DNA of 64,000 nt. Origin: Poecilobothrus nobilitatus (lineage: Eukaryota > Arthropoda > Insecta > Diptera > Dolichopodidae). The notes below the pieces were generated by a model, which had not been told where the DNA came from, made no database searches, and saw nothing but the letters and a program-made list of their open reading frames with translations. Position numbers and translations under genes: made by a program. Below are positions 11,151 through 23,246 of the stretch, one piece after another. The stretch spans positions 109,557,996 to 109,621,995 of the forward strand of contig OX352774.1 in assembly GCA_947095535.1 (NCBI GenBank), in the 5' to 3' direction. The number at the start of each line of letters is the position of its first letter. Position 1 is the first letter of the stretch.

Positions 11151-13944
11151 AAAAATAATGAAATCACAACCAAATTTCGAAGTTAAACTTAATTTTTAAT
11201 TTGATCCTATTTTTGTACACATTAATGAATATCTTTGTATATGAATAGGTATAATGAATTTAATGAATTTTCTTTGTTTTATTTTCCATAGAAAAATTAG
11301 TATAAGAAACAAAACAAAATTTATCTGAAAAAAGGACAAAAAGAGGTGTTTCTTCTTAATCCTAATATTTTGGTTACTTATCTATTGTATTACTTATTTT
11401 CATTTGAAACAACTAAAAATAAATTTCTTTAGAATAATTCTTTAGTGAAGATAAAGATATTTTTGGTAAGGTATTCCAATTTTCTATTTTATTAGAGTTT
11501 ATTATACTTGTATATAAGAAAGGTATTGAAATCATGTTTTGTTATGTTCAACAACCAGAAATCGAAATCATTTAAAATAAAGAATTTAAACACAATACAA
11601 TAAATACAAAAATATTTCTATTTAAATTAATAAAAAGTGAAATTATTTCAAAATTTATCTTTTGTCAAAATGTAGGACAGATCCGTCAATCAAAAATTTG
11701 TGGAAGTCGAAGTTTGGATTCGATTAGATTCGATAATTTAAAAAGGGTGTAAGTAGCACTGCGACCTCTTGGAGTAGATCTGTATTATTCTCCACCTATC
11801 AGTGTTGTATTGTAGTTTTTCCACTTATAATAATTCTGTTAACCTTACTGTCTCTAAGAAAAAAAGATTTTAAAAACTTGTACAGGAGTTATTATTGGTA
11901 GTTCATTTTTTCACGGAGTAAAGCTCTGTAAATTTGGAGTACGCGTGTAGAAATCAATTCAGTTTTATTTTTAGCAATAGGTTTAAAATCAGTAGGTTTT
12001 TATACCATAACCAATTTGTTAAAAAAAAGAGTATTAAATGGTTAAATTTTAAAGTAAAATTCGATTTATATATTTTGTTAGTTGTTAATAATTGCAATTT
12101 AAATTTAACTGGTAAACAATACGAAAAAATCCAACCTAAAAAAAAATACCAAGTAATTAGTATACTCGTAATCTATGTTGGATGCTCGGATAAGTTTTTA
12201 TTTGCACACGATAGCAAATTTATTTAGAATAAATAAAATAAATACTTTTTTTAAATTTTTCTTCGTTTGTTTATTTGTTTATTCGATTTTAGATACTTAT
12301 ACACCATTATGAAATATTTATAGTTAATTATAGATTTCTAATTATTGGTTAATTATTATATCGATTATAAATATAAGTACGCATTATTTCTTTCTCTTAT
12401 TGTTGGATATAAAAAGATTTTTCAATAAAAACTTGATTATTATCCACCCACTATATTACATTTTAGATAATTAATAAAATTTATTTTATTTCGTCTTAAT
12501 TATTTTGCTCAGCAGATTTTTTGTATCTGAAAGACTTTTTTTTCTTTTTAGTTTCGAAATAAGAAAGCACGGAGTTTATAAAACTTTAACCGAAGACATT
12601 TTTTTAAACTTAGTTTGAAAATTTTGTTTAAAAATTTTAGATTTGAAAAAATATTCTATAGATCTTTATAGGTATTTAATATCATATATGATTTTCTCGG
12701 ACTTTAGCAAGCTTTTATAAGCCGACTTTTTTAAACTTGGCTTAAAAATCTTGTTAAAGCCCTTGCAATTTGATGGGTCCTTTTTTTCACGGATGTGGGC
12801 CAACCTATATAGACTAATTCACTTTAAAATATAAATTAATCATGGGACAATTTTAATATATATGACCAAACTCTTATATACGATTTTCCAGGTTCGATTT
12901 CCAGCCAAAATGAATTATTTTAATCTGATGTTTTTTTTTTAAATTATTTTAACAACATTTTATTTTTGCTAATTAGAGTCGTCTTATTATCTACTAAGTG
13001 AAGCTTAATATAATGGAAATAAAGTTTAGCCTTTTAACTCACAAAGCAAATTTTGTAACTACAACTAAACTTACACCTAAAACTACACCTAAACTTATCT
13101 TCGCTTGTATCTAAACCTAAATTTAACTTCCCTTATAACCTATTGTTTGGTAAAAAAAAAATAGGGAGATTATGTTTAGTCTAACACACTGATATGTGAT
13201 TCTTTATCGTTCAACTCCTCTATAGTTCGATGATCTTCACCTATCCTCGCGAAAAAGAAAAAAGCAAAAAAAAGTCAAGCTCTTCATTATAGACCATTAT
13301 CGAGCCATTAAACAAATGTCATGAATTTACTTTCCTTCAATTCAATTTAGTTCTTAATTTCGAGATTTCAGAAGTATATTCATAAACAACACTGAGTTAA
13401 AACATAATCTTCAAAAACTAATATTGAAATAATTATAGCTAATAGAAAATTCTAAGGTGATGATAGTTTTTAGAAAGGCACTCTGTGCATTTTTGTTAAC
13501 ATTCATTATTTCCAAACAAAAAAATGAAATTCATGGTTACATACAAAATGCTTTCAATAAAAAGTGTTCATAATAAAAATGAATGGTAAAGAAAGATAAA
13601 ATAATCACATAACCATTATTTTATATATCTAAAATATACTTAGGTTTTTATTGAATAACAATATAAATTTTATATAACTAATTCCTAAAATTGATATTGA
13701 CATTTTTTAATAAACATTTTTTTTTTTATAAAAATCTTGTAACAATTTCGGATTTAATATTTTGAAGAAAAAATTTAAAAGCCATTTAAAAAATAAAATA
13801 AAAAATTAAAAAAACCCAATGCAGTTTATAAAACCAGAAGTGTTTAAAGACGCACATTTGTGAAATTTTTATTTTATTTTTGAATTTTTTATATAAGAAA
13901 ATTACTTGAAAATTTTTTATATTAAGAAAAGCGATTAACATATG
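11151..13944. other. A+T-rich DNA, no gene seen
   Basis: A small G+C-richer patch near 11740-11810 (GCACTGCGACCTCTTGGAGT) and a loose repeat of ACACCTAAAACT near 13069-13100 are the only irregularities. TTTTTAAACTTRGYTTGAAA-like words at 12600 and 12728 form a weak direct repeat. The 97-codon frame at 11934-12227 is Lys/Asn/Phe-rich and unlike a protein family I know. Confidence 0.5.
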
Positions 13945-14160
13945 AAAAATTTTGAAGCTTTAATTTTTATGGCTTATTCTAAACAAATTTGCACAGGTAT
14001 AAAAGTTATTAGCTACCTAAAAATAGCAAATTAAAGGTTTTTGACGCCTAACAGCTTTTAAACAGACGTATGTAGAAATTTTTTTTTGAGGTTACTAATA
14101 TTTATTTTTAAACATATTCCTTCTCTCAAAACTTCTGACTAAAAGACTTATGAGCTTCAA
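13945..14160 (+). repeat. Family E middle fragment
   Basis: AAGCTTTAATTTTTATGGCT, AAATTTGCACAGGTATAAAA, AAAAATAGCAAATTAAAG and AACAGCTTTTAAACAGA match 16553-16665 in order. Confidence 0.6.
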
Positions 14161-15823
14161 AAGCTCAAAAAAAAAATTAAGCATGAAAATCACACATTTT
14201 TGGACATTTAAAATGATTAAAGTATAAACAATTTGGCTAACCAGTCGTAGGTCTTAAATTTAACTCTATATTATTAATTTGTAAAGGATAACAAAGCAGT
14301 AAGTAAAATAGAATAAAACAAAGTTAAGAAGACATTAAAAGTGAATCCAGGATCGGTAAGATCACAGAAAGCCAAAAATACATAAACGCAAATGAAAGTT
14401 AAAATAAAACCATTCTTCAAAAGCTTAAATTTTTGAAATATTTAATATTATCCTACATATCTTTGAATAAAGGATGTATAGAAGTAAACGAGTTGGAACG
14501 TAGTGTAGAGTTTTTATGGAAAAGGTACGTGTACTTCTAGATAAAAATTATTATCACAAAAAAAAGGAAAAAAAATTAGTTTTAGCCATAATTTTTTTGG
14601 CAAAATTCCGCAAAATTATATGAAAATATATTGAAAGTATGAATTAGAATTCAAATTTATTACCGGAATACAAAATATTTTAGATGAAGATGAACAACTG
14701 AAGTTTTGAAGTATAATATAATTTTTTGGGATCGCATTATTTGTACTAAAAATTTAAATTAAATATCCTAAAAATTTAAAACTCGCGATAGCAATTATTA
14801 GGATATTCTGGTGTAAATCAATGTGACCTGGATCTGGAAGACTTATTTACAAACAAGCTTTGTTAGATTTTCGATTCCAACATTTAACAATCTAACATTT
14901 ACAAGAAATAAAAAGTTTAAAAGTTAGAATTATTAGACTTAAAAGACTAAAACAAATTATATCCACCCGGTACCATTTTAAATGTTTCAACTTTTTGACT
15001 CTTATTGATTTATGAACTTCAACCACCGAAAAAATCTGTCTCATAATATTATGTGAAATAAATATTTTATTCCTACATACATACATACATATGTAAATCT
15101 GTAAATAAAGTTTATAAAACATTTAATATTTATTTACTTTTATTCATATATTATTTGGAAAGTCAAAGTCAATCTAAATTTCTTTAATTTCACTTTTTTT
15201 TTTTACTTTCTCTTTTGAAATTCTAATTCGAAATTTAAACACAGCATGAAGAAAAATAAAACTTTTTTTTAATTTAAAATGAAATACAGAGGCAAATGTT
15301 TTTGCAACTTTTGTAAAGCTTTTGTTGTACATTTCTCTTCTAAATTTATTTTTTATTTAAACAAAAAACTTTTCATTTTATTTTGACAACAAAATATTTT
15401 GATGAACGCTTCTTTTTAATTAAAAATTAAATACATATACCATATAAATGAAAAAGAAATAAAAATAATATTTGATCTTTTCTAAAATTAATCAAATTTC
15501 TTTTGAAAACATTTATTTTAGATTTTATTTTTTAAATCCTGTGAATTCATTTAATTTCAAAAATTTCAAAATTACAAAAACAAATAAAATGAATTTAATG
15601 AAAATATACTTTCTAAATTGTTATAAGGTTTATATTTTTCATTTGAATTCTATAAATTAAGCATTGAAATTCTAATACTTTTACGAACCTATTTAATTGT
15701 CAAATTAAATATTAAAATTGTATGGTGTATTTATCAACCAAATCAAAGAACATCATCCCAAGTAGCAAAATAATTTTTAAGTCGTAAAAGAGCACATGAA
15801 TCCTGCGAAGAGAATATTTGTTT
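14161..15823. other. A+T-rich DNA, no gene seen
   Basis: Contains a (CATA)n-type run at 15074-15093. The frames at 14892-15122 (-) and 15472-15660 (+) are composition-driven. Confidence 0.5.
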
Positions 15824-16014
15824 GTTTTTTTTATTGCATATCTCTGCCACATAAATATGAACAGGAAATTACACAGCCTTTCCTTTTCAGGCGTGGCTGT
15901 AAATGTTGTAAGGGGGAATAACTCTTACGACGTGTGTGGGATTCGAACCCACACTCGCTCTCGGTGTTTACAACTTATTTTATACGCTCTTACCCACTAG
16001 CCCACCGAGGCCCC
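15824..16014 (-). mobile_element. tRNA-derived SINE, family 1, copy a (full length)
   Basis: On the minus strand the element starts GGGGCCTCGGTGGGCTAGTG (16014 down), giving an A box around TGGGCTAGTGGGTAAGAGCG. About 35 nt further comes TGTGGGTTCGAATCCCACA, a B box in a perfect T-arm stem. A tRNA-unrelated body follows (GGCTGTGTAATTTCCTG, TGTGGCAGAGATATGCAATA) and an A-rich tail (plus-strand T run at 15826-15833). This is the head-body-tail layout of tRNA-derived SINEs, which use pol III and borrow LINE machinery. The frames at 15818-16000 and 15990-16175 are readings of this repeat and its flank. Confidence 0.85.
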
Positions 16015-16329
16015 TCGAATTGAATATGCTTTATAATAATCAAGTAGCTGACTGTTAAAATCCAAAATCTTACTCCATACAATCTAATTAATTTATCCTC
16101 ACGATAAAGCTTCGAAGAAAAAAAATACCTCTCAAAAAATTTAAATATATAAAAGTAGATCATGAGATGAATCAAGTGATCAAGCAGTTTTAGCAGTAAT
16201 TAAGATAGAAAAACAAATAAAAGGCTGCCTTAAAAAGGTAAGCCTACTTCTAATATTCGTGACGAATTTAGGCCAGATCCCATTCAACTTTAAAAAAAAA
16301 CTTTAATTTTATTATATTGGCCCTATTGG

Positions 16330-17080
16330 TTTATATATAAAAACAAGGCGGAATGTAAACCAACAGTTTTTAAAAATGCAAGTTTCCAAAATATAATACA
16401 ACCTATTTAGAATTGTCATTTTCACCAAAATTTGAAAATTTCATACAAGAAAAAATGTTACAATAGGACTTTTTTGCAATTTTGAGGTGCTGTAAGTCCG
16501 GAACTATATTCAACTAAGAAATCTCGTTAATCCACGTAAAAATATATTATTGAACTTTTAATTTTTATGTCTTGGCGAAGCAAAATTTGCACAGGTGCCT
16601 AAGTTATAAGTGTGTGAAAATAGCAAATTTACAATTTTTAAGCCGTAATAGCTCTTAAACGGAGGTGAAACAGGAAGTTATGAAGATAGAAAAATCATGC
16701 AAAATTTGGTATTCACATAACGGTAAATTTAAATACTAAATTTAAAAAACTTATATAATTTTGATAATGATTTATAAAGGTAAAAAACAATCCAGTCGAA
16801 TGGTGTTTGTAGATTAAAAAAATGTTAGGTAGAAAATGAGATATATAAATTTAAAAATGGGACTTTTTCAAAGATTGTGGGGCTGTAACTCCGTAATGGG
16901 GGAGGCTACATGAAAAAGATGTTCTACAACATTAATTTTTTTATGAGACCTACCCATGGTTAAAATTTTTTTTTCTGTCTTTAACGGTGTATAGAAGTTT
17001 TGGAAACAGACGGACAGACTGAAACTAATAGGCGCATTTTTTAAAAAATGTTTGGAAATGTGCTAAAAAAACATACAATA
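16330..17080 (+). repeat. Family E repeat, near full length
   Basis: Starts with AAAAACAAGGCGGAATGTAA (16341-16360), comparable with AAAACGAGGAAGAATACAG of family A. It runs through GGTGCTGTAAGTCCG, AAATTTGCACAGGTGCCTAA, ATTCACATAACGGTAAATTT, GGGGCTGTAACTCCGTAATG, AACGGTGTATAGAAGTTTTG and GACGGACAGACTGAAACTAA. The right end GCGCATTTTTT...GGAAATGTGCTAAAA can fold as a hairpin. Confidence 0.8.
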
Positions 17081-17260
17081 TGAGGAGAAGAGAGAATAAA
17101 ATTAACTGTAATTGTGATCAGACTTCTTGTTAGATTACAACATTAATTTTTTTAAGAGACCCTTCCTTTTCTAACGGTGTAGGATTGTAAACAGACTGAC
17201 GGACAGAGTGAAACAAATAACCAAATTTTTAATAATATATTTTGAAAAATGTGTTAAAAA
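17081..17260 (+). repeat. Second, partial family E right end
   Basis: ATTACAACATTAATTTTTTT, TCTAACGGTGTAGGATTG, ACAGACTGACGGACAGAGTG and AAAAATGTGTTAAAAAATTG repeat the last part of the copy just upstream, so two right ends lie head to tail. Confidence 0.65.
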
Positions 17261-18804
17261 ATTGAAATGTTTTGAAATTTTTAATTAAAATAGGGTACAC
17301 AAGTTGTTTAAAATTAAAAGATAGAAATAAAAACAATGAGTATCGTTTTACTCTTACTGTTTAATAAAACTGAATTTTCTTTCTATTTAATTGCAGAAAG
17401 AAAATAGTTGCATTGATCACAAATACTTTTTATAAATAAAACATAAAATTTCGAGTGCATAAATCGCCAAAAAAAAACAAGAACAAAATTTAAATAATAT
17501 TTATGTCCGAAATAAAATTCGGTATTGAAACAATTGTTACTGTCCTCACTTTGTTTATATATAAACACACGTGCGGTGTCTGTGTCTTATTATAGGTGAC
17601 AATGTATTATAGATCATTATGACATAACATGTTACAATTCGGAGGTAATACATTATTACTTTAGACAGTGATGATTTTCATAGAAAAATATTATTAAAAT
17701 GCTCAAAAAGTGGCGAACAAAAATTTCATATAGAGATTTTTAAGTTCACCATAGAAGTAGATTGTGTGATGGAGCAAATCAATAGATCGTAAACAAATTG
17801 ATACAACTTGCCGCAACTTGTTAACGGATTATTAGTAAAAAATTTAGTTATAAAATTGGAATCACCGAGAATACATAGTGGATTAACAAACAAACAAACA
17901 TTATCATTAGAACTACTTAATACATTATTTCTAGTAGTAACTTACTTACGAACTTTTTTATTAAACAATTTTGTTTTCCTCCATAAATTTTAACAGGAAT
18001 CCTAGCAATTTTATTTATCCTTTTAATAGAGTATTAAATTGTCTAACAAAGATTAAAGTTTATAAAATTTGTTTGCGAACCCGTCCATTACAATGAACAC
18101 CAATTGATATCCTTTAATAAAATGCCTTAAATAAAGGAAATTCGCTTTTTATATTAAAATGCATAATAATATGAAATAAAATGTGAGACTTTGTTAGGAG
18201 AGGCCTTATAGATCTTATAATTTATATTTTTGACTGTAAATTTGTATAATATTAAAATCTTGGAATCATTTGTAGATTTGAATAGTTCATACTACGTACC
18301 TATATTCAATTAATTTTAAGTTTGAAATTTGAATCTTGAACCATGAACTTACTAAAAAAATAAAAATAAATTGCCACTGGATTAATATTTTGTAATCTAT
18401 TAATTTTCTAAATTAATTTACCTGTATCTATATTCTTTCATTAGCATATTAAATAATTTTTTATACCTGCATGTTTCATGATAATAAGAATATAATGTAT
18501 AGGAAAAGAATAGAAAAGGAATAATAGGTGTTGTTTGAATTTGATGATGATAATAATTTTAAATAAATTAAAAATAGAGAATTCTTCATTTTGTTCCCTA
18601 TTTTAATAAATTTGAATTCTACCATTACAAATGTATAAAAGATTTAGATTATGAGAATTAATTTATCCTTTTTTTTGCTGATATATCGGCATAATGAAAT
18701 ATAAAAATGTTGTCTTTAAAATAAGGACGAGGCAATCAAATGTTTGTAGTTCTTTGATTATAATGAATTTTAAGGATATATTTAAAAATATTTCAATTCA
18801 AATT
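17261..18804. other. A+T-rich DNA, no gene seen
   Basis: The 61-codon frame at 17808-17993 is slightly less biased than most (it contains Pro, Arg and His) but shows no motif, and no supporting splice structure is evident. Confidence 0.5.
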
Positions 18805-18814
18805 ATTTTTGAAA

Positions 18815-19000
18815 TTTTTTTTTTTTATTGCATTTCTCTGCCACATGTGGACACGAAATTACACAGCCTTTCCTGTTCAGCCGTGGCTGTTAATGTCGTA
18901 AGGGGGAATAACTTTTTCGAAGTGTGTGGGATTCGAACCCAAACTCCCTCGGTGTTTACAGCGTATTTTACACGCTCTTACCCACAAGGCCACCGAGGCC
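18815..19000 (-). mobile_element. tRNA-derived SINE, family 1, copy b, with target duplication
   Basis: Minus-strand head GGCCTCGGTGGCCTTGTGGG, B box GGGTTCGAATCCCACAC, the same body as copy a, and an A-rich tail (plus-strand T run from 18815). ATTTTTGAAATTTTT occurs at 18805-18819 and again at 19007-19021, flanking the element as a target-site duplication of about 15 bp. The T run blurs the exact inner edge. The 106-codon frame at 18694-19014 reads through it. Confidence 0.85.
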
Positions 19001-19029
19001 TTTTATATTTTTGAAATTTTTGATTTTAT

Positions 19030-19130
19030 AACATAGGAACAGCGGCGACTTTGTAGTTAAGTTCTTGGCTTATAAACTGAGGAAGTGCAGATTCAAATGC
19101 TACACAGATATAATAAGTTTTATTAATTGA
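19030..19130 (+). mobile_element. tRNA-like SINE, family 2
   Basis: TTGTAGTTAAGTTCTTGGCT (A-box-like, 19051-19070) and AGATTCAAATGCTACAC (B-box-like, 19089-19105) are spaced as in a tRNA. Most of the stem pairing is lost. It lies just beyond SINE copy b. Confidence 0.45.
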
Positions 19131-20359
19131 AAGATGATCCCCTTATCAAATATAGTAAATATATAATATAAAACAAAATAAATAATATTACTGCGTATAA
19201 ATTCGTAACAGTATTTTTAGCCAAAGGGATGGTTGCTAGCGATACTTTCATAAATTTCCCTTAACAAATTGTATTGTTTGGTTAAATGAAATTCTCCATT
19301 TTAATTTTTAAATGAGTTAATATACAATTTTAATTTGTTAATTAAAATTTTACAAAATTTGAATAATCAATTATAAAATATCAACAAAATAGAATTTTAA
19401 TTAAATAAAAAACATATTTATTTCAAATATCATTTATTTTATTAATAGGTTAATTTAAATTTTTGTTTTGCATCATACATGCAAATAATAAAATTAAATT
19501 TTATTTACTTCTGAGGATTTTATATAAATGATTCAATATAATTAAATCTATTTTAAAACCTAAACATTAAAATTATATATTTGGAATTATAATATATGTA
19601 CTTGTATTTGTATATATATAAAATAATTTACTTAGAATTTGTAAGCGAATGTTTCGAAAATGATATACCAAAAAAAATTTGATTTTGATGGTGCATTTAT
19701 TTCGAATAGATACCAAGCCCAATTTTTTTGAAATTTTGCACAATAAAATTTAAATAAAAACAATGAACATTTGTTAGGGCCACGATTAATTCATTTGGTA
19801 TTAAAGGTCTCTAACGGTACTTTACAATGTGATATATTCTTAACATGTTATAAAAACCCCATAAAGTCGCCGTCGCTGCAAATCGGTACCATTGCAGAAA
19901 TTCATTATTTTTATTAAATTTTCATTTCGGTAAATTATGAAATAATCAGACGTGGCTGCTATTCTAAACTATTGCCGTTACTTCATTGAGTAATTAAATT
20001 AACAATTTGGATGAAAAAAATATTTCTGTTGTAGTATAAAAGGTCGATACAGTTTAACAGGTCAAAAGTTAAATTAACCAATGAACAATTTATGTTTTAT
20101 ATAGAAGGTTAAATAGTTACAAAGTTTTATTTTTATTTTTTTGGGAAAATAGATCCCTATTTCCTCATCTTTAAATAAATATTTATTAAAATGTTGCCAG
20201 TTAATGATGTTCATAAATTTTAGTTAAAATCTTTAAGACCAAAAATGCTGTTTGAAACATGAAATTGTCCTGGTAGTCTTCAGTGTTTTGTTTTGAATAT
20301 TTTAAAAAATTTTGATTCATAAATTATTCAATTACTATTTAAAATAATTTTCTAAAACA
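19131..20359. other. A+T-rich DNA, no gene seen
   Basis: A slightly G+C-richer patch near 19860-19895 (AGTCGCCGTCGCTGCAAATC) is not explained. Nothing else is recognised. Confidence 0.5.
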
Positions 20360-20450
20360 ACACCTAACGATGGACGGATAGACATACGAACAGAGTGAAA
20401 CTAGGAGGCAATTTTTTCAAATTTTTTTTAAAAAATTCGATAAAAAAACT
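20360..20450 (+). repeat. Family E right-end scrap
   Basis: ATGGACGGATAGACATACGA, ACAGAGTGAAACTAGGAGGC and the closing TCGATAAAAAAAC correspond to the last 90 bp of family E. Confidence 0.6.
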
Positions 20451-20806
20451 ATAATGTATTTTATTTCCGTCATTAATTTTTCATGGCCTATTGGGCTAAT
20501 AATAATGATTCAAACATTTTTAAAATTATTTCACGATTTTTCAAAATTTGAAATTTTACGATTTGATAATTAGTGTTTGAAGAAACTTCCGTGGTTAGTT
20601 CATTTACAATAGAATGGACAAGAAGTACAACCATAAATTTTTTGAATAAACTTCGTTACAATTTTTCTTCGGATAAGTACAAAATCCCCAAAAAAAAATC
20701 CCCGAAGACTAAATCCCACTAAGACAAATAATCTAATTTTCAAATTTCCTGTTTTTAGCACATTTCCAAAAAAATTTTGAAAAAATGTGCTTATTAGTTT
20801 CACTCT

Positions 20807-20840
20807 GTCCGTCCGTCCGTCCGTCCGTCCGTCCGTCCGT
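20807..20840. repeat. (GTCC)n microsatellite
   Basis: About eight perfect GTCC units inside the conserved GTCCGTCC core, the longest such run in the window. Confidence 0.95.
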
Positions 20841-21120
20841 CTGTTTACAAAACTTCTACACCGTTAAAGATAGAGAAAAAAAATTTTAACCATAGGTAGG
20901 TCTCATAAAAAAAATAATTTTGTGGAACAACTTTTTCATGTAGCCCCCCCCATTACGGAGCTACACCCCCTCAAACTTTGAAAAAGCCCTATTTTTAAAT
21001 GCATATATCTTATGTTCTGCTTAAGATTTTTTCAATCTGAAAACGTCATTCGACAGGTATTTCTTTTATCTTTTTAAATTAATATCAAAATTATACAATT
21101 TTTTTAAATTTAGTATTTAA

Positions 21121-22330
21121 ATTTACCGTTATGTGAAAACCAAATTTTGCATGATTTTTATATTTTCATAACTCCGGCACGATTCTAGATAGAAGCTTGA
21201 AATTTTGAGGCAAGAAAGAACTTTTAGAATTAGTATAAGTTTGCTCAGAAAATTTTTTCGGACCACCCCCTGTTTACGAGCTATTAGGGCTTAAAAATTG
21301 AAAATTTGCTATTTTTAAACACCTGTAACTTAGGAACCTGCACACATTTTACTTCTGCAAGATGTAAAAATTAAAGCTACAATAATATATTTTTACGTGT
21401 GTGAAAGGTTTATTTTAGTTGTAAAGGGTTCCAAAGTTGCAGCTCTTCAAAATTGTAAAAAAGCCCCATTTTCAGATGTATATATCTCGGGCTCTGCGTA
21501 ATAGTTTTGCAATCTAAAACCGGCAGAAGATCGAAAGTTTTATTATCTATATAAAACAATATCAAAATTATGCAATATTTTGTAATTTACGATTTAAATT
21601 TACCGTTATGTGAAAACCACATTTTGCATGAAATTTCTTTTTTCATAACTCCGACACCCCTTTAGATAGGAACCTGAAATTTTGAGACAAGAAAGAGCTT
21701 TTAGAATTAGTATAAGTTTCCTCAGAAAATTTTTTGGTAACGCCTCCTCTTTAAGAGTTATTACGCCTCAAAAATTTAAAATTTGCTATTTTTAGACACC
21801 TGTAACTTAGGCACCTGTAAAAATTTTTCTTCGACAAGACATGAAAATTAAAGCTACAATAATGTATTTTTACGTGTGTGAAAGGTTTATTTTAGTTGTA
21901 AAGGGTTCCAAATCTGCAGCTCTTCAAAATTGTAAAAAAGCCCCATTTTCAGATGTATATATCTCGGGCTTTGCGTAATAGTTTTGCAATCTAAGACCGG
22001 TAGAAGATCGAAAATTTTATTATCTATATAAAACAATATCAAAATTATGTAATATTTTGTAATTTACGATTTAAATTTACCGTTATGTGAAAACCACATT
22101 TTGCATGAAATTTCTTTTTTCATAACTCCGGCACCCCTTTAGATAGGAACCTGAAATTTTGAGACAAGAAAGAACTTTTAGAATTAGTATAAGTTTCCTC
22201 AGAATATTTTTTGGTAACGCCCCCTCTTTAAGAGTTATTACGCCTCAAAAATTTAAAATTTGCTATTTTTAGACACTTAGGCACCTGTAAAAATTTTTCT
22301 TCGGCAAGACATAAAAATTAAAGCTTCAAT
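21121..22330 (-). repeat. 477-bp tandem repeat inside family E
   Basis: ATTTACCGTTATGTGAAAAC begins at 21121, 21598 and 22075, a period of exactly 477 bp twice. Each unit carries CATAACTCCG(G/A)CAC, TAGATAG(A/G)A, AGAATTAGTATAAGTTT, a TTTTTAGACACCTGTAACTT block and TATATCTCGGGCT. The third unit is cut short near 22330. Units two and three differ at only a few positions, so the amplification is younger than the family. Confidence 0.85.
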
Positions 22331-22869
22331 AATATATTTTTACGTATGTTAACAGCTTTTCTTAGTTATATAGGATTCCGGACTTACGGCCCCTCAAAAT
22401 CTCAAAAATGTCCTATTTTCAAGTTTTTTCTTATTACATGAAATTTTCAAATTTTTGTGTAAGTCACACTTCTAAACAGTTTGTATTGAGTTTTGGAAAT
22501 GTGCGCTTTTAAAAACCGTTGGTTTACATTCTACCTTGTTAATTTTTGTTTTCAATTTTTACTGTATTGATAGAAGAAAATACGAATTTATTATGGTTAC
22601 AGAATTCCAGCTGTATTCAAGTGGCATATTTATTTTCTGGACTTTACGAACTGAAAATATATAAATTTATTTTGCTCGCAATTTTTGATTCTTTTTGAGT
22701 ACATAATTGGATTTAGATCAAAATAAAAGATTTGCACATTTTAAACAACCAAATTTTAAAAAAAAGACAATAAAACTGTGAATCTGTGAATTTCGATTAA
22801 AATTTATAATTTTTTATGTATATGAAATAAAGTCACACTTTCTACAATATTAAAGAAACTCTATATGAT

Positions 22870-23246
22870 TAAGAAAATCTACTGACACATGTAAAAATAT
22901 ATTGTTGTAAATTTAATTTTAATCTTTTTTACTTTAAAGAAATCTGCACAGATGTAGAAGTTGTATGTGTTTTAAAATATTAAATTTTCAATATTTGACC
23001 TATAATAGATCTTAAAATGGAGAAAGTTAAAAGTGAAGATAGCTTTGAGTCACAGATTTTTCACTTCGGTGCTGTCTAAAAATTATCAGAAATTGATATA
23101 TAAACAATTATAATTTTATAGGCTGTAACTCAGTAACGAGTGGAGTTACATAAAAAAAAAATTTCTACAAAATTACTTTTTTAATGAGATTTATGCATAG
23201 TTATAATTACATCGCTCTATTTTAAGGTGTGTAGACTAGAAGTTTT
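22870..23246 (+). repeat. Family E fragment abutting family C
   Basis: AAATCTGCACAGATGTAGAA, GGCTGTAACTCAGTAACG and TTTTAAGGTGTGTAGACTAG are in family E order. The copy is cut before its GGACGGAC block, exactly where TATACCCG of the next element begins. Confidence 0.6.

Larger units (their letters stand above)
20755..22530 (-). repeat. Family E, longest copy, internally amplified
   Basis: The inverted right end (TTAGCACATTTCCAAAAAAA...AAAAAATGTGCTTATTAGTT) can fold as a GCACATTT/AAATGTGC hairpin. It is followed by a GTCC microsatellite (20807-20840), AACTTCTACACCGTTAAAGA, CCCCCATTACGGAGCTACAC and three rounds of the middle module. It ends with AAATGTGCGCTTTTAAAAAC and CTACCTTGTTAATTTTTG. The minus frame at 20600-20803 is its edge. 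Confidence 0.8.

Noticed and set aside
15930..16014. Possible tRNA gene on the minus strand
   Set aside because: A and B boxes and the T arm are good, but acceptor and anticodon arms do not close, and the same head recurs joined to the same non-tRNA body, so it is a SINE.
16223..16244. Small hairpin GGCTGCCTTAAAAAGGTAAGCC-like
   Set aside because: Stem is short and imperfect and has no counterpart; ordinary for sequence of this length.
17808..17993. 61-codon plus frame with somewhat balanced composition
   Set aside because: No recognisable domain and no support from flanking splice sites; short enough to occur by chance.
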